DNA of 64,000 nt, taken from contig KB205944.1 in the NCBI GenBank assembly GCA_000328965.1, positions 1,495,774 to 1,559,773 on the forward strand, written 5' to 3'. This DNA is from Ascocoryne sarcoides NRRL 50072. Lineage: Eukaryota; Ascomycota; Leotiomycetes; Helotiales; Gelatinodiscaceae. Shown here one piece after another: positions 33,189-46,410 of the stretch. Numbering within the stretch: position 1 is the first letter of the stretch; each line of letters opens with the position of its first letter. The notes beneath the pieces were generated by a model. That model was given only the letters and a program-made list of their open reading frames with translations. It ran no database searches and had not been told where the DNA came from. The translations under genes and the position numbers were made by a program.

Positions 33189-35600
33189 GTTTTAAATAAG
33201 AAGTAAGTTTTTTAACAATTGTTATAGTTAATATTCTAAAGGTTGTTATAAAACTAGGTCAAGTAAAAGTCTAGTTTAGTACTAACTTTTAGCTAAGAAC
33301 CTTTTGATTATATATATAGCTCTTACTCTTTTAACTAGTTTTATAGTTTTAGTTTTATTAATATATTCGTTTAGTTTATTTATTATCTAATATATTTATA
33401 TTTTTATATAAAACTAAAACTCTTTTATATGTGTTTAAAGTATTCGCTGCTGTTACTGCTGTTGTTTACTACTGCTGTTTAAATCTGCTGCTGTTTAACT
33501 AAATTAGAATTGTTAATTCTATTATTAATATTATATTTATTATCTTATTATATTTCATTTATATATAATTCTATTAGATTTAAATCGTTTTATATTTGGC
33601 TATGTTACTTAAATTAGTTTACTACTTTTAATTTTATTTATTACTTTAAATTAACTCTATTACTTTTAATTCTTTTTATTTTTTTATTTTTTTATTTTTT
33701 TAAAAATAAACGTTTTATATTAACAAATATAAACAACTCTTTATTAAAAATTCGCCTTTGAGCTTACTTATAAAAACGTTTAAATTACTAACTTTTAAGC
33801 TAACTTATATATAACTTTTAAAAGCTAAAATATATTTAAATTAGCTACACGTTTTAAATGTTAGCTCTTTAACCCACTGAAATTTAATAGGTTTTAATTA
33901 TATTATAATATATAACTAACACAGCTATAGCTCGTTTTAGCTGTTAACAGTAAAGCAATTAGTAACTTATAAGTTTAATTCACGTTTGTTTACTTTTAAT
34001 TAGAGCTAATACTAGCTACTTTATATTTCAAATTTTTCAAACACGTGAATCTTATTACTATTTATAACTATTATACAATTTTAAATCAGCTAAATTAATA
34101 TAATAAAGTAAAGAATAAGGTTTAGTAAGCTAAAACTAAGCTTTATAAGCTTAGCTAAACTAGCTTATTTTATAAGTTTTTAGTTTCTTTTAAAGTTATA
34201 TTAAATAAAGCTAAAAGCTAAAAATAAGATAATAAGAGAATAATTAATATACTACAGCTGTGTTTATTTAACTATTTAAAGTATAAGCTTTAAAAATATA
34301 ATATATTAAATATAACTTTTAGTAAATACTTAAAATTTGTTTCTTTTTATAAAAGGTACACTTTTTAATTAATAGATTTAAAACCTACTACTCTAGCCAC
34401 TGGTTTAATACGAGTTTAATATTAACCTTTATATAATTATAAGTTATTTAATAAAATAAACATTTTTAAAATCGACTTATATATTAATATTATTAATATA
34501 GTAGCTAGTTCCTCTTATACTTACTCTCGCTCTTTTTCTTACTTTTTAATTAATCGTTTATACTATTTCTAATATAAATTAATTAACTACTACGTTTCTG
34601 TTTACTTAATACTCTACCAGTTCTCTTTTAACACTTTATTAAAACTGGTTGAGATATAAATAATTTAGCTTAAGTTATTAAAGCTTAAATTTCAACTGGC
34701 TTAAATTAATTATATAGTTTTTACTTTTTAATCTCCTCAGCTATTATACAACTAACACCCGTTTACAGCTATTATAAACGCTTAATAAGAAAACTTAAAA
34801 AAAGAAATAAATATTATAAAAATGAATAGTATATTAAATACTCGATTAGATTATAAGTATATAAACGGGATTCAATTAAATACGAAACTTAAATAAGAAG
34901 CTTAAAATAAGCTTTAGTTTTCTAAAAGAATAATATAACAATTGTTATAGTTAACTTTTTCAAAGTTATTATAAAATCAGATTAAATAAAAGTTTAGTTT
35001 AATATTAACCTTTAGCTAAAAACCCTCCGCCTATATATATAGCTCCTACCCTCTTAACTAGTTTTTTAGTTTTAGTTTTATTAATATGTTTGTTTAGTTT
35101 ATTTATTATCTAATACACCTATGTTATTATAAGTTTTATATTAAAATATTATATTAAAATTATTAAATAAAAGTTATTTAATTAGTTATTTAAGCTTTTA
35201 TTAGTTTCTTTTATTAAATTAGTTTTAACTTTTTTTATAGTTAAAAAGAATATTAGATTTAATAAGTTAAATAATAAAAACTTATAAACTAATATTAAAA
35301 ACATTATTTAAATTTGGTTTTTCTTATTTACTTTTAATTTTACTTTAAACTTAAATATTTTAAAACATATTTTACTTAAAACTCTTATATAAAAGCGTAG
35401 TTATAATTATTTAAAAAGTAGTAAAAATAAGCTAAAAATAGTTAATAATAATATTATTACTTTTCTTTTTTCTAAAGTATTTTAACTTATAAAGTTTCAA
35501 TTTAAAAACTTAAACTTAATTAATTTAAATATTAAATATAACTTTACTATTACTAATTAATAAAAGTAAATAAATTTACTTTTATTTATATTAATATATG
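33189..35600 (+). mobile_element. Forward copia C fragment interrupted by element B
   Basis: 33189-33210 and 35132-35600 together match forward copia sequence at about 26865-27330, including the TAAGTTTTATATTAAAATATT stretch. Element B lies between them with its own target duplication. It is heavily decayed and contributes no frame. Confidence 0.6.
33211..35131 (+). mobile_element. Complete element B (non-autonomous LTR retroelement), decayed
   Basis: LTRs 33211-33410 and 34934-35131, interior about 1.5 kb, with exact 5-bp flanks AGTTT (33206-33210, 35132-35136). The interior begins with a CTG-rich stretch (33450-33500, also in the copy at 61930-61980 on the other strand). Just before the right LTR is a purine tract and TAA, as in the other copies. 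No polymerase, integrase or protease trace is visible, and the interior is too short for them. Confidence 0.8.
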
Positions 35601-36480
35601 TTATCAAATAAAATAGTTAAAGGTATAGAATATAAAGTAGTAGATAGCTTAATTAATAAGTAGTTTAAAAGCTAAAAAAGAAAAAAGGATTAAAACCAAT
35701 TCTTAAGCTTTAATAAATTACTTATTACTAGTTAACTAGTTATATAACTGAAATTATATAATAGATGTTAAATTTTATTTAATATGTTTTTAAATATAAC
35801 ACTTATATAAATATATTTAAATACTTTAATATAACAATTGAATTATAACTTTAAAGTATATAAATTTATTTTGATTATAAAGTGATTATATTTTATTTTA
35901 AATAAAAGCTTAAGTAAGCCGTTTATAATTATGTTTAAAATAAATATAAACTATAAGTTAAAATCATTAATAATAATATTTTTTTAAATATAATACTATA
36001 GATTTTAATATATTAAATTTATTAATAAAATTAAAAGTTTTTAACTAATAAAAAAGCTTTTTAATTATTATTAATTAAATAAATAGTATTAATATTAGTA
36101 CTTTTAAATTAGAGATTTTAAATAAAAAACGTAGTTAAACTACTTTTTATATATTTAATATAAGTATATAATACTTAGCTTTTATAAAAGAGAAAGTAAA
36201 CAGCTTTTAATATTAATAGTTTTATAAAATAAAGTTTTTTATAAATAAGAATATATAGTTATAAGTAAATTAGTAGTTCTTTTTACTATTTTTATAAGTA
36301 GTATTTAAATAACTATAGAATTATTAAAGTAAATTGGTTTTTTTATAAGTAATATTAACTACTTTAATACTTTTAATATATTTAAGTATATAATATATAA
36401 CTTTACTTTTAAAAGAGATTATATAAGTAATAATATAATATAAAAAGAGTATAAGCTAAATTAGAATATATTTAACTTAT
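35599..36480 (-). mobile_element. Inverted copia C fragment with 3' LTR
   Basis: 35599-35784 is a strongly decayed inverted copia LTR. 35785-36480 continues as inverted RNase H sequence matching 30410-31100. It may be a copia copy inserted into the forward fragment to its left. Confidence 0.6.
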
Positions 36481-37300
36481 AAAATATATTTTAAATTTAA
36501 TAATATTAATATAAACTTTATTAAAAGTATATTAAAAATAAATATATTTAATATAATAAATAATATAATAGAATATTATAATATTATAAGAATTATATAA
36601 TTTAATAACATTAAAGTTACTATAATAAATATAAATAAAGTAGTTAATATTTATAATTATAAATTTAGCAAAAGTAGTATTATTAAAATTAATATATTTA
36701 AGTTAATAATATTAAAGGTTTTTTATAATAAGTTACTTATAAATAATAATTAAGAAAGTTATATTTATAAATAAAAAAAGTTGATTTTTAATTTAATAAA
36801 GTTATTAAATATATTATATTAAATAATTTTAATATTAATTAAATATAAGAATATATTTAATACTTCAGTAATATAAAGCTTATAATTAAATTTATATTAA
36901 ATTATACATTTCTTAATATTTAAAATAGGTGATCGGAGGTGTATAACTATATATAAAGCGTATATATACAGTTGTAATAAAGTAGTAATTAAGAGTTTTT
37001 AAATTAATATTTAAAGTTTTTATATTAAAATTAACCTTAAGAGTTAATTTAACTTATTAAATAAACTAAGTACATAGGTACAAACGGCTTATATAAGCCC
37101 CGAATCGGCTATATTATTATATTAATAGAATACCTATACTATTAAATTCTTAATTATATTACTTATTAAATTAAATTCTCTTATACTCTTTTATAACTTA
37201 ATATATATTAAATTCTATTTAAAAGCTAAATAAACACTTAATACTTTATATTATTAACTAATTAAGTATAAATCCTACCTAATTCATAATAAGTCTTATA
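36481..37300. other. Unassigned AT-rich sequence with a small GC island
   Basis: No transposon family recognised. At 36925-37125 composition rises and includes GATCGGAGGTG, a TATATAAAGC box and CGGCTTATATAAGCC, which could be LTR or promoter remains. Confidence 0.35.
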
Positions 37301-37690
37301 TTTATATATTAAATAAAAAAGTACTAGAGCTATTAGTATTATTTATAAAAAGACTAACGTATTTTAATAACTTTATAACTATTTAAATATTACTTATAAA
37401 AATAGTAAAAGGAACTGCTGATTTACTTATAACTATATATTCCTATTTATAAAAGACTTTATTTTATAAAATTACTAATGTTAAAAGCTACTTACTTTCT
37501 CTTTTACAAAAGCTTAGTATTTTGTACTTATATTAAATATATAAAATATAGCTTATTTACACTTTTTATTTAAAAATCTTTGATATAAAAGTACTAATAT
37601 TAATACTATCCGTTTAATTAATAACAAGTAAAAAGCTGTTTTATTAGCTGAAAATCTTTAATTCTATCAATAAGTTAAGTATATTAAAAT
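37300..37690 (+). mobile_element. Copia C RNase H fragment
   Basis: Matches 28440-28800 in the forward orientation (for example the CTTATAACTATATATTCCTATTTATAAAAG region). Isolated and decayed. Confidence 0.6.
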
Positions 37691-39475
37691 TTAATAATAT
37701 TATTATTATTAATTTAAAGTTATTTTATAAAAAGGAATATAAATAATAAGTGTTAGTTTGAATAAAATAAATAAGATAAAAACTAAAAGAAATTTAAAAA
37801 TACATAAGATATTTATAATAAAAGCTTATATTAATATTAAATAGTAAAAGGTATTAAGTATATATTAATTAAGTAATATTAACTTAATATATATTATTTT
37901 ATATTTTTATATTATTTGTATTTATATTAACTAATATTATATAATTATAATTATATAATATTATATATTTATATATCTTTTACAAATTTATTTAAAATCT
38001 TTTTTAATTAATAACCTTTTATTATTTTACCTTTTTATTATTTATTATTATTTTAAATTATAATATTACTCTTTTCTTTTAAAACAGCTTATTTTAAATA
38101 CTTTATTATTACTTTATTACTTTATAAGTAACTATAATTTTTAATACTTTTATTATAAGCTTTTAACTATTTTAATAGTTAAATAAGTAGTATAAGATTA
38201 TTTAGAAATCTTTTATAATAGCTATATATTATATATCAAATATACATTTAATTAAAAACTAAATATTAAATAATATCTTTATTATATTTAATCTAATTTA
38301 TTTAATAAAATGAGTATCTCTTTCTTTATATATATATGATTCTTTTTACTTTTTATTTTAAGTGTTTTTTAAACTTTATTAAACTTAATTTCTCTTATAC
38401 TTATTTTAATAACAAATTTAACTTAGCTTTTCTTACTTTATTTATTAATATTATTTTTATTATTTTTATTAATTAAAAAGGTTTATTTAATAAATAAGTT
38501 TTACTTTTTATAATATTTTATAAAAACTTATTTATTAGTTATTATATTTATAACTCTTTCTTTAGTTTCTTTTATTTTTTATATTTATAAAAACGATATC
38601 TTTTTTATTTTAATTAATAAAAACATCTTTTGTAATTTATATAAAACTATTATTAATTTTAAGCGTTTTTCTTTTATTACTTTTAATAAACTTTAATTAC
38701 TTATTTTATTTTATTTACAATTTTATTAGCTTATTCTTACTTGTTTTTATTTTTCTTATTTAATAACTTTAATAGTTTTTTATATAAAGTTTTATAAAAA
38801 GATATTTTAATACTTATATTTAATACTATTAATTATATTATATTTATAAAAGGTATTAACTTATTTTAATTGTTTTAATATATATTACTATATACTTAAA
38901 TTCTATTATTATAAATTTAATTTTAAATCTTTATTTAACTATTTATTTATAAAAAATATAATTTTTATTTCTACTATTTTAAAAATTATAACCTAAATCT
39001 TTTTAATAAATATAAAACCTTTATTTAATATATAAAATTTAAATTATTTCTAATATTATTATAAAGTAATTAATAAAGGTTTTTACTTACTATTTTATAA
39101 TAGTTATTTTTTTATATATAATTATAGTTGTTTTTTTCATTAACTTATTATATATTATAAATATATTATTTAACTTTTACTTATTTTTTAATATATTTTT
39201 ATAATTTATAATAATATATACTTGTACTTTTTTTTTAAAAAAAAGTAAACTAATTTTAAAGTTTTATTTTTTAAATTATATATTTTTTAATAAATAAAAT
39301 AGTTTTTTATAAATCTTTTTATTATTTTTAATATACTTTTTTAATAATACTTAAACTTAATTAACAAATATATTTTATCTCTTTTTTAATAAACTATTAA
39401 TAATCTTTTATAAACCTTTCTAATAATATTTATAATTAATATTTCTTTAGTTAATACAACTAATAAATTATTTTT
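37691..39475. other. Unassigned AT-rich sequence
   Basis: About 1.8 kb of extremely T/A-rich sequence without a family match that I can see, apart from general RIP-like texture. Probably transposon DNA decayed beyond recognition by eye. Confidence 0.4.
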
Positions 39476-39684
39476 TGTTGGATGGAATCCGACACCTGTC
39501 ATATGACTTGGATCATGTGACCAGTTGACTCACACTAAGTGATTCACTACGGGGTCGAGGGCTAGCCTCAACACCCCTCTTTCTTTCCCTTAGCTTTTCT
39601 ACCACTCTTAGACCACTCTTATATACTCATCAATCAAGCTGTCTACTACATTAGATTCCGCACCTTCGACTGTCCCATTTGACA
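39476..39684 (+). repeat. Solo LTR of copia C, well preserved
   Basis: 209 bp, TGTTGGATGGAATCCGACAC... to ...CCCATTTGACA, flanked by TTTTT on both sides (low-complexity, so weak as a duplication). It is among the least mutated sequences in the block. No primer site follows, so it is a solo LTR. Confidence 0.85.
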
Positions 39685-40335
39685 TTTTTTACATAAAATC
39701 TTATTTTAATATTATTTATTTTAACTCAAATTTTTAATACTGTTAATAAAAAGTATTTTTAATTTACTTTTAAAACTTAAAAATAAAAATTGTTTAATTT
39801 CTTAATAATTAATTTCTAGTTTTATTAAATATATTTTTACTTTATTTAATTTCTATTTTAAGTTTTTTTAAAACTTTATTATCTTAAAAAAATAACTTAT
39901 AAAATAATATTTTTTTATTTTAAAATTATAATATAACTTTATCTATTATTTTATAAAATATATTAGTTTTTAGTTTTATAGTTAATTTAAATTAAGAATA
40001 ATATATAACTTTTATAGTAGTTATTTTTTCATTAAAGTTTTAAAAGTATTTTAATATTTCTTATTAAATATAAAAAAAAATATTTATTAAAGCTATTAAC
40101 AATTAAATAATCTTTTTATAGTTTTTAATAAATCTTTTATTATAATTATAATAATTTAAAAAAGATTATATTTTTTTATATAATATCTAAAACCTTTTAA
40201 TATTAAACTACTTTAATTTTTTTAATTAATAAATATTTTTTCAAATTAATTATAAATCTAAAGTATTTTAGTTTTTTTATTTTAAATATAAATTTCTTAA
40301 GGTTTATTTAAAACATTATATTTTTAAACTATTAT
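39685..40335. other. Unassigned AT-rich sequence
   Basis: About 650 bases continuing the sequence interrupted by the solo LTR. No recognisable element. Confidence 0.4.
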
Positions 40336-40480
40336 TGTTAGTATTAATATTACTAGTAAATACAAGTGGTGGAATAAATGGGTGCGGTCACGTGTACACT
40401 AGTTACTAGCTTAGCGAATGCGCTATAGTATATAAAAGAGAAGTCTTATACTCCTCTTTTATAATATAACCCGATTAACA
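40336..40480 (+). repeat. Possible solo LTR of another family (LTR D)
   Basis: A GC-richer 145-bp island, TGTTAGTATTAATATTAC... to ...CCCGATTAACA. It has a CACGTG site at 40402 and a TATATAAAAG box at about 40430. TG...CA ends and a TATA box fit a short copia-type LTR. Flanks ATTAT and TTTAT agree at four of five bases. Single copy here, so the call is tentative. Confidence 0.45.
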
Positions 40481-40524
40481 TTTATATTAGCTTATAAATA
40501 TATTTTATAATTTATAAGATAGTA

Positions 40525-40922
40525 TTCCTAGCTTTTAAACTATATATTAATTAAGGTATTTATTATATTAGATTTTATATTTTTAACTGTTTTATTTAAT
40601 AAGTTATAAGCTTTATAGTATTTAACTATTAAGTATATTCTTATATTTAATTAGTATTTACTTTTATAATATATATATAATAGTACTCTTTATAATAATA
40701 TTATATATTACTATTTATAATAATATTATATATTACTATTTAATCTTACAGTGTTATTTAATTAAACTATAAATTTATACGCTATTTTATAAATACTTCT
40801 CATTTTTCTAATTTCTTTTATTATAAATCTTTATTTTTTAATATAATTTACTAGTTTATATTATTATCTTTTTAATATTTTAAAAGAGAAATAATTATGT
40901 ATACTATTATTATTATTGTTTT

Positions 40923-40955
<33 letters not shown>

Positions 40956-42489
40956 TTAATAAAAAAGTATATATAAAGTTATTATTTAACTTTAATATCT
41001 TTTTTAAATTTTAAAAAACTTAAATAATAATTATTTAAATAATAAGTTTCTTAATTTTATTTATAAGCTTTTAAATGCTTTTTATAAGTTCAAATAATTT
41101 TTATACTTATAATAAAAAAAGCTTAACTTTAAATTAAAAAAGTTAAGCTTTAAACTCTTTTTTTTTAACACTTATATTTACTAATATATAATTACTAGTA
41201 TTTTTATTATTATTTATATTAACAACCTTTTTATTATTAGCTTTAAAAATAAGAACTTTAATAATATTAACACTTAGCTTTTTAATATATTTAAAATAGA
41301 AAATACAAGTTTTATTTAATACTTTATTAATATTAAAATTACTTGTAATTAAATAGTAAATATTATTTCTCTTTTATAAAACGTTTATATTAATAAAATT
41401 TTAAATAAGTATAATATACTAAATTATACTTTTATTATAACTCTTATAAATATTAACGTTATTAAGTCGTTTGTATTTGATTTTAATATAGTTATATTAA
41501 AAAATAAAAAGTTTAATTAGTAAATTATAAACTTTAAAATATATTTTATAACTTAATTATATTTTAGTTTAAATTATACTCTTTTTATATTAAATTATTA
41601 CTTATATAAACTCTTTTAAAACTATTTAAAAATAGTATATTATATATTTAAATATATTAAAAGTACTAAAGTATTTAATAGTATATTATATATTTAAATA
41701 TATTAAAAGTACTAAAGTATTTAATATTACTTATAATAAAACTAACTTATTTTAATAACTTTATAGCTATTTTAATATTACTTATAAAAATAGTAAAACA
41801 GACCGCTAATTTATTTATAACTGTATATTCTTATTTATAAAAAGTTTATTTTATAAAGTTACTAATATTAAAAGCTACTTACTTTCTCTTTTATATAAGT
41901 TAAGTATTATATACTTATATTAAATATATAAAAACAGCTTAGCTATATCTTTTAGTTAAGAATTTCTAAGATAAAAGTACTAATATTAATATTATTTACT
42001 TAATTAATAATAATTAAAAAGCTCTCTTATTAACTAAAAATCTTTAATATTATTAATAAACTAAATATATTAAAATATAATAGTATTATATTTATAAAAA
42101 GGTTATTATTAGTAATATTAACCTTTAGTTTATATTTACTTTAAATATAATAGTAAATAGCTGAAATAAATCTTTATTTAAAGTTAAGTATAATAGCTTT
42201 AGAATTAAAATAAATTTATATATTTTAAAAGTATAATTTAATTATTATATTAAAATATTTAAATACGCTTATATAAGTATTATATATAAGAGTATATTAG
42301 ATAAAATCTAACACTTATTATATAACTTTAGTTATATAACTAGTTAACTAATACTAAATAATTTATTAAAAGGTTAAGAATTAGCTTCAACACTTTCTTT
42401 TTCTTTCTCTCAGCTTTTTTACTACTTTTATATATAATTAAGCTGTTTATTATATTAAATTTCACACTTTTGTCTCTTTTTATTTAATA
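40525..42489 (+). mobile_element. Internally deleted copia C copy
   Basis: Contains the end of a 5' LTR and primer site (to about 40605), leader and start of gag to a TAA microsatellite at about 40926-40952. It then jumps straight into reverse transcriptase sequence (from ~40955, matching 27765), continues through RNase H and ends with a 3' LTR at 42295-42489. Roughly the second half of gag, protease and integrase are missing. Frames are stop-ridden. Confidence 0.7.
41633..41725. repeat. 46-bp tandem duplication
   Basis: The unit starting TAGTATATTATATATTTA occurs twice with period 46 inside the copia RNase H relic; the forward copy at 28430 has one unit. It is therefore a local duplication after insertion. 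Confidence 0.7.
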
Positions 42490-43424
42490 ATATATAACTA
42501 TTTACTTATTTTATTCAATAGTATTAACTATTTACTTATTTTATATAAATTAGTATAATAATTAATATAAAATTAAAAGAAAGGAAAAGAATAAACTGTT
42601 GTATAACCTTTATACTTGTTTAAAATAATAAGCTTAGCTTTTAATTTATTAATAAACTAGGTTTAAAATAAATATACGTTAGTAAGCTACTTAATAATAA
42701 TATAGTTATTTAGTTTATTTATTAAAAGGAGTAATATAATACTAGTTAATAACCTTTTAAAATATTTTTAAAAATTATTACTTTTTAAGCTTTTTACTTT
42801 TAAATATAATTTTAAGTTTAGAAGTTTAATTATTAATTATAATTACTTTTATAAATAAGGTTTAACTTTAAGTTTAAAAACATTTAAATATTACTTTCTT
42901 TTTTTAATTAAAGCTTTTAATAATAAGATTATTTAAGTTTAAACCCTTTATAATTAGTTATTATAATATAGAAATAATAAATTAAATATGTATTAAACGT
43001 AGTTATAATTCATTTTTTATTAATATTTATAATATTCTTTAGCTTAATTTCCTTATATTCTCTCTTTTAAATATTAAAATACTAGTTAACAGCTTTAAAT
43101 ATAAAATTATTAAATCTATTAGCTTCTTATTATTATTTATACTTATTTTTAATTTTTAAGTGTTATTTTATAAATTTTAATTTTTAATTTTAACTTAAAT
43201 CTTATTTAAAAAATTAATTTTAAATTAAAGCTAAAACGTAAGTTTAAATTTAACTATAAAATAGAGTATAATTTGAAAACTTTTATTAAAAGATTTATTT
43301 AACTAATTAAGTTTTTTAATATAAAAATAAATATTAATAAACCTAAATTTAATTAAATATTAATATTTAGCTATTTTTTCTTAAGGAAATAGTTTATTAA
43401 AAAATATTATATTTCTTAGTTATT
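42490..43424. other. Unassigned AT-rich sequence
   Basis: About 930 bases without recognised element or frame. Confidence 0.4.
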
Positions 43425-44963
43425 ATAATAACATAAATATACTAGTATAAGAAAATTAGGTAAATAAATATAATATAAAAACTATAGAGCTAGCTAAGGG
43501 GGTAAGAGCTATATCTATAGTTAAAGAGTTCTTAGCTAAAGGTTAAAGCCAACTTAAACTCTTATTTAATTTAGTTTTATAATAACTTTTAAAATATTAA
43601 CTATAACAATTACTGTATTACTCTTTTAAAAAACTAAAGCTTACTTTAAGCTTTTTACTCTAGTGCTTAATAGCTTAGTAGCCTAGCTCCCTATTTAATT
43701 TAATCTTGTTTATATACTTATAATCTAATAAAGTATTTAATATACTATTAATTCTTATAATTTCTACCTCTCTTTTTAAGTTCTTTTATTAAGCGTTTAT
43801 ATTAGTTAAAAGTGTATATAGCTAGTGCTAGTTTAAAAAGCAAGTAGAAGTGTTAAAAACTATATAATTAAGCTAAGCCGGTTAACGGATTTATATATAA
43901 GGCGGTGCCCCTAGAGGGGATTCAGTAGAGGACCGGTAAGGTAGTAAACTTAGCCAGGGGGGTATTAGGCAGACGGTAATATAATAGTTAACTAGTTATA
44001 TTAAAAACAACGGGAGCAATTAGTTAAAGGCGAAGAAGAGTAAGAATAAGTAAGAGAGGACTTAGCTCTTATGTTAATAGTATTAATATATAAGTCGATT
44101 TTAAAAATGTTTATTTTATTAGCTTTATAATTATAAAGGGCCTGGTGCTGATTTAGAGCTAGCTTAAAGTAGCTAAGCGCGGCGGCAGCAGTAGGTCTTA
44201 AGAAAGTTAAATAAAACATATATTTCTTATCAAAGAAAACAAAATTTAAGTACTTAATAAAGCTTATATTTAATATATCATATTTTTAAAGCTTTTACTT
44301 AAGATAGTTAAATAAGCAGAGTTATAATATATCAATTTTCTTTTTATTATTTTAATTCTATCTGCTAGCTTTATTTAATATAATTTTAAAAAGTATTAGA
44401 AACTTATAAAAGGAGCTGGTTTAAGCTAACTTATATAGCTTAGGCTTAGCTTATTAAACTTAATTCTTAACTTTATTATACTAATCTAACTGATTTAAAA
44501 TTATATAATAGTTGTAAGTATTAGTAACGTTTATATACTTAAGAGATTTAAAGTAAAGAGCAGCTGGTATTAGCTTAAGGCGGAGGTAAACAAATGTAAA
44601 TTAAGCTTATAAATTGCTAATTACGTCGCTGTTAACAGTAAGTACAAGTTATAGCTGTACTAGTTATATATTATAATATAATTAAAACCTATTAAATTCC
44701 AGTAGGTTAAAGAGTTAACGTTTAAGAAGGCGACGTGTAGCTGACTTAAATACGTTTTAAAAGGTTTAAAAGTTAGCGATTTGAGCGTTTTTATAAGTAA
44801 GCTTAATAAAGAATACTTAACAAATAGCTTATATTTATTATTATAAGGCGTTCATTTTTAAAAAAGTAAAAATAAGAAAGAATTAAGAGTAATAAAGCTA
44901 ATTTAGAGTAGTATATTTAAGAGTACCTTTAAACTTATAATTTTAATAATAATAGAGAATTTA
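43425..44963 (-). mobile_element. Element B copy truncated by copia C
   Basis: Minus-oriented element B: 3' LTR at about 43425-43618, the polypurine junction, then about 1.3 kb of interior matching 60487-61800. The interior is cut at 44963, where a copia LTR begins. A 72-residue minus-strand open frame (44001-44219) lies in it. It ends SSSPLTNCSRCF, and a similar broken ending is readable in the other copy near 60870, so this stretch may derive from a shared protein. Product unrecognised. Confidence 0.7.
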
Positions 44964-46410
44964 TGTTGGATGGAATCCGACACCTGTCATATGACCTGGA
45001 TCATGTGACCGGTTGACTCACACTAAGTGATTCACTAGGGGGGGGGGTTGAGGGCTAGCCTCAACACCCCTCTTTCTTTCCCTAAGCTTTTCTACTACTC
45101 TAATATACCCATCAATTAAGCTATCTACTATATTAGATTCCGTACCTTCGACCGTCCCGTTTAACAGGTTATAAGCCCTCGCGCTCTACTGTAGTAGACC
45201 GTTCTATCTATTAGAATACCCTCTCGATTCGTTGCCTTATAAATTCAATTATAGGCTTTATAATATCTAAGTATTAAGTATATCCTTGTATTCGACTAGT
45301 GCTTGCTTTTTTAAGTATATATACAGTAGTGCCTTTGTACTAATACTATATATTGTCTAATCTTATAGCTTTGTTTAATTAAACTATAAATTAATAAACT
45401 ACTCTACAAATACTCTTCCTCTTTATTAAGTTTCGACTTCTCTTACTATAAATCCTTATTCTTTGATATAATCTACTAGCTTATATTCTCATTTTCTTAA
45501 TATTTTAGAAGAGAAGTAATCAAATATATCGTCTTTAAAGTTATTCTCTAGTAATAATAATAGTAATACTAAAATAAGAGAATCGAGTGATCTACAGCTG
45601 CCCTCCGGTAATAAGCTCAGGGGTGTAAAGAACTATAAGTAATAGAAAGAGTTTATAAAAAACCTGCTATTAGCTTTTAAATTATAGTAATATATATCTT
45701 TTTAACTTATTATTATTATAAAAGTTAATATTAATAATCTTAAAGTTAATAAGAATTTATTAGTATTTAAGAAATAAATAAAGTATTAGAAGTGTAATAT
45801 TAAAGCTATATTTACTTTTATTAATAATATATCTAGTATTAATATTAAAGCTTTAATAAAGTCAAATCCCTCTTCTAAAAGTATTTGAAATACTCTTTAA
45901 AAGTATTATAAAGGCTCTAGTATTATACTTAAATATTAAGCTCTTAAGTATTAGATGAGTATTTATTACTTTAACTATAATAATATAAGTTAATATATTA
46001 TTACTTTTAAGTGTAATATTAAGCAAATAGAGAATTTGAAGCTTATATATAACTACGCTAAAATCGACTCTCTCTTCTTTATCTATAGCTTAGCTAAAGA
46101 GCTTCTTATATAAGTTAAGTACTAACGATTAATCTTTTAAACTATTATATTTAAATTATATATTACTTTTAATAATTTTATTATAAATATAATAGATGAG
46201 AGTAGAAATAAGGATTAAACTGCTCTTTATAAAAGTAAGCTAAAAGAAAATAAGAGATATAAGAGAAAGGATAAAAGTGTTTTTATATTAAAGTTTTATA
46301 AGAGTTATAATAAGAAGGTTATATATACTAAGGCTAATTGTTATATTTTCTATCTTAAAAAGCGCCTATTTTAAAAGGATAACAAAGGTAAGAAGAAAGC
46401 TAATATATAT
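44964..46410 (+). mobile_element. Copia C 5' end: LTR, primer site, leader, gag
   Basis: LTR 44964-45166 (203 bp, TGTTGGATGG...TTTAACA) followed by the primer site at 45167 and leader. The leader is the least mutated in the window. Gag sequence follows to about 46400, including a decayed zinc-knuckle-like region (~46290-46350). At about 46410 homology switches to gypsy A, so the rest of copia is absent. Confidence 0.75.
45167..45190 (+). promoter_or_regulatory. Primer-binding site, initiator-tRNA anticodon-arm type
   Basis: GGTTATAAGCCCTCGCGC directly after the LTR resembles the complement of the anticodon arm of initiator tRNA-Met (GGGCTCATAACC reversed, with one G now A). Half-tRNA priming of this kind is known for copia-like elements including Drosophila copia and yeast Ty5. 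The same motif starts at 24636 and 29945. Confidence 0.6.

Noticed and set aside
33450..33510. CTG/CTA trinucleotide run as an independent microsatellite
   Set aside because: The same stretch occurs at 61930-61980 in another element B copy, so it belongs to the element.
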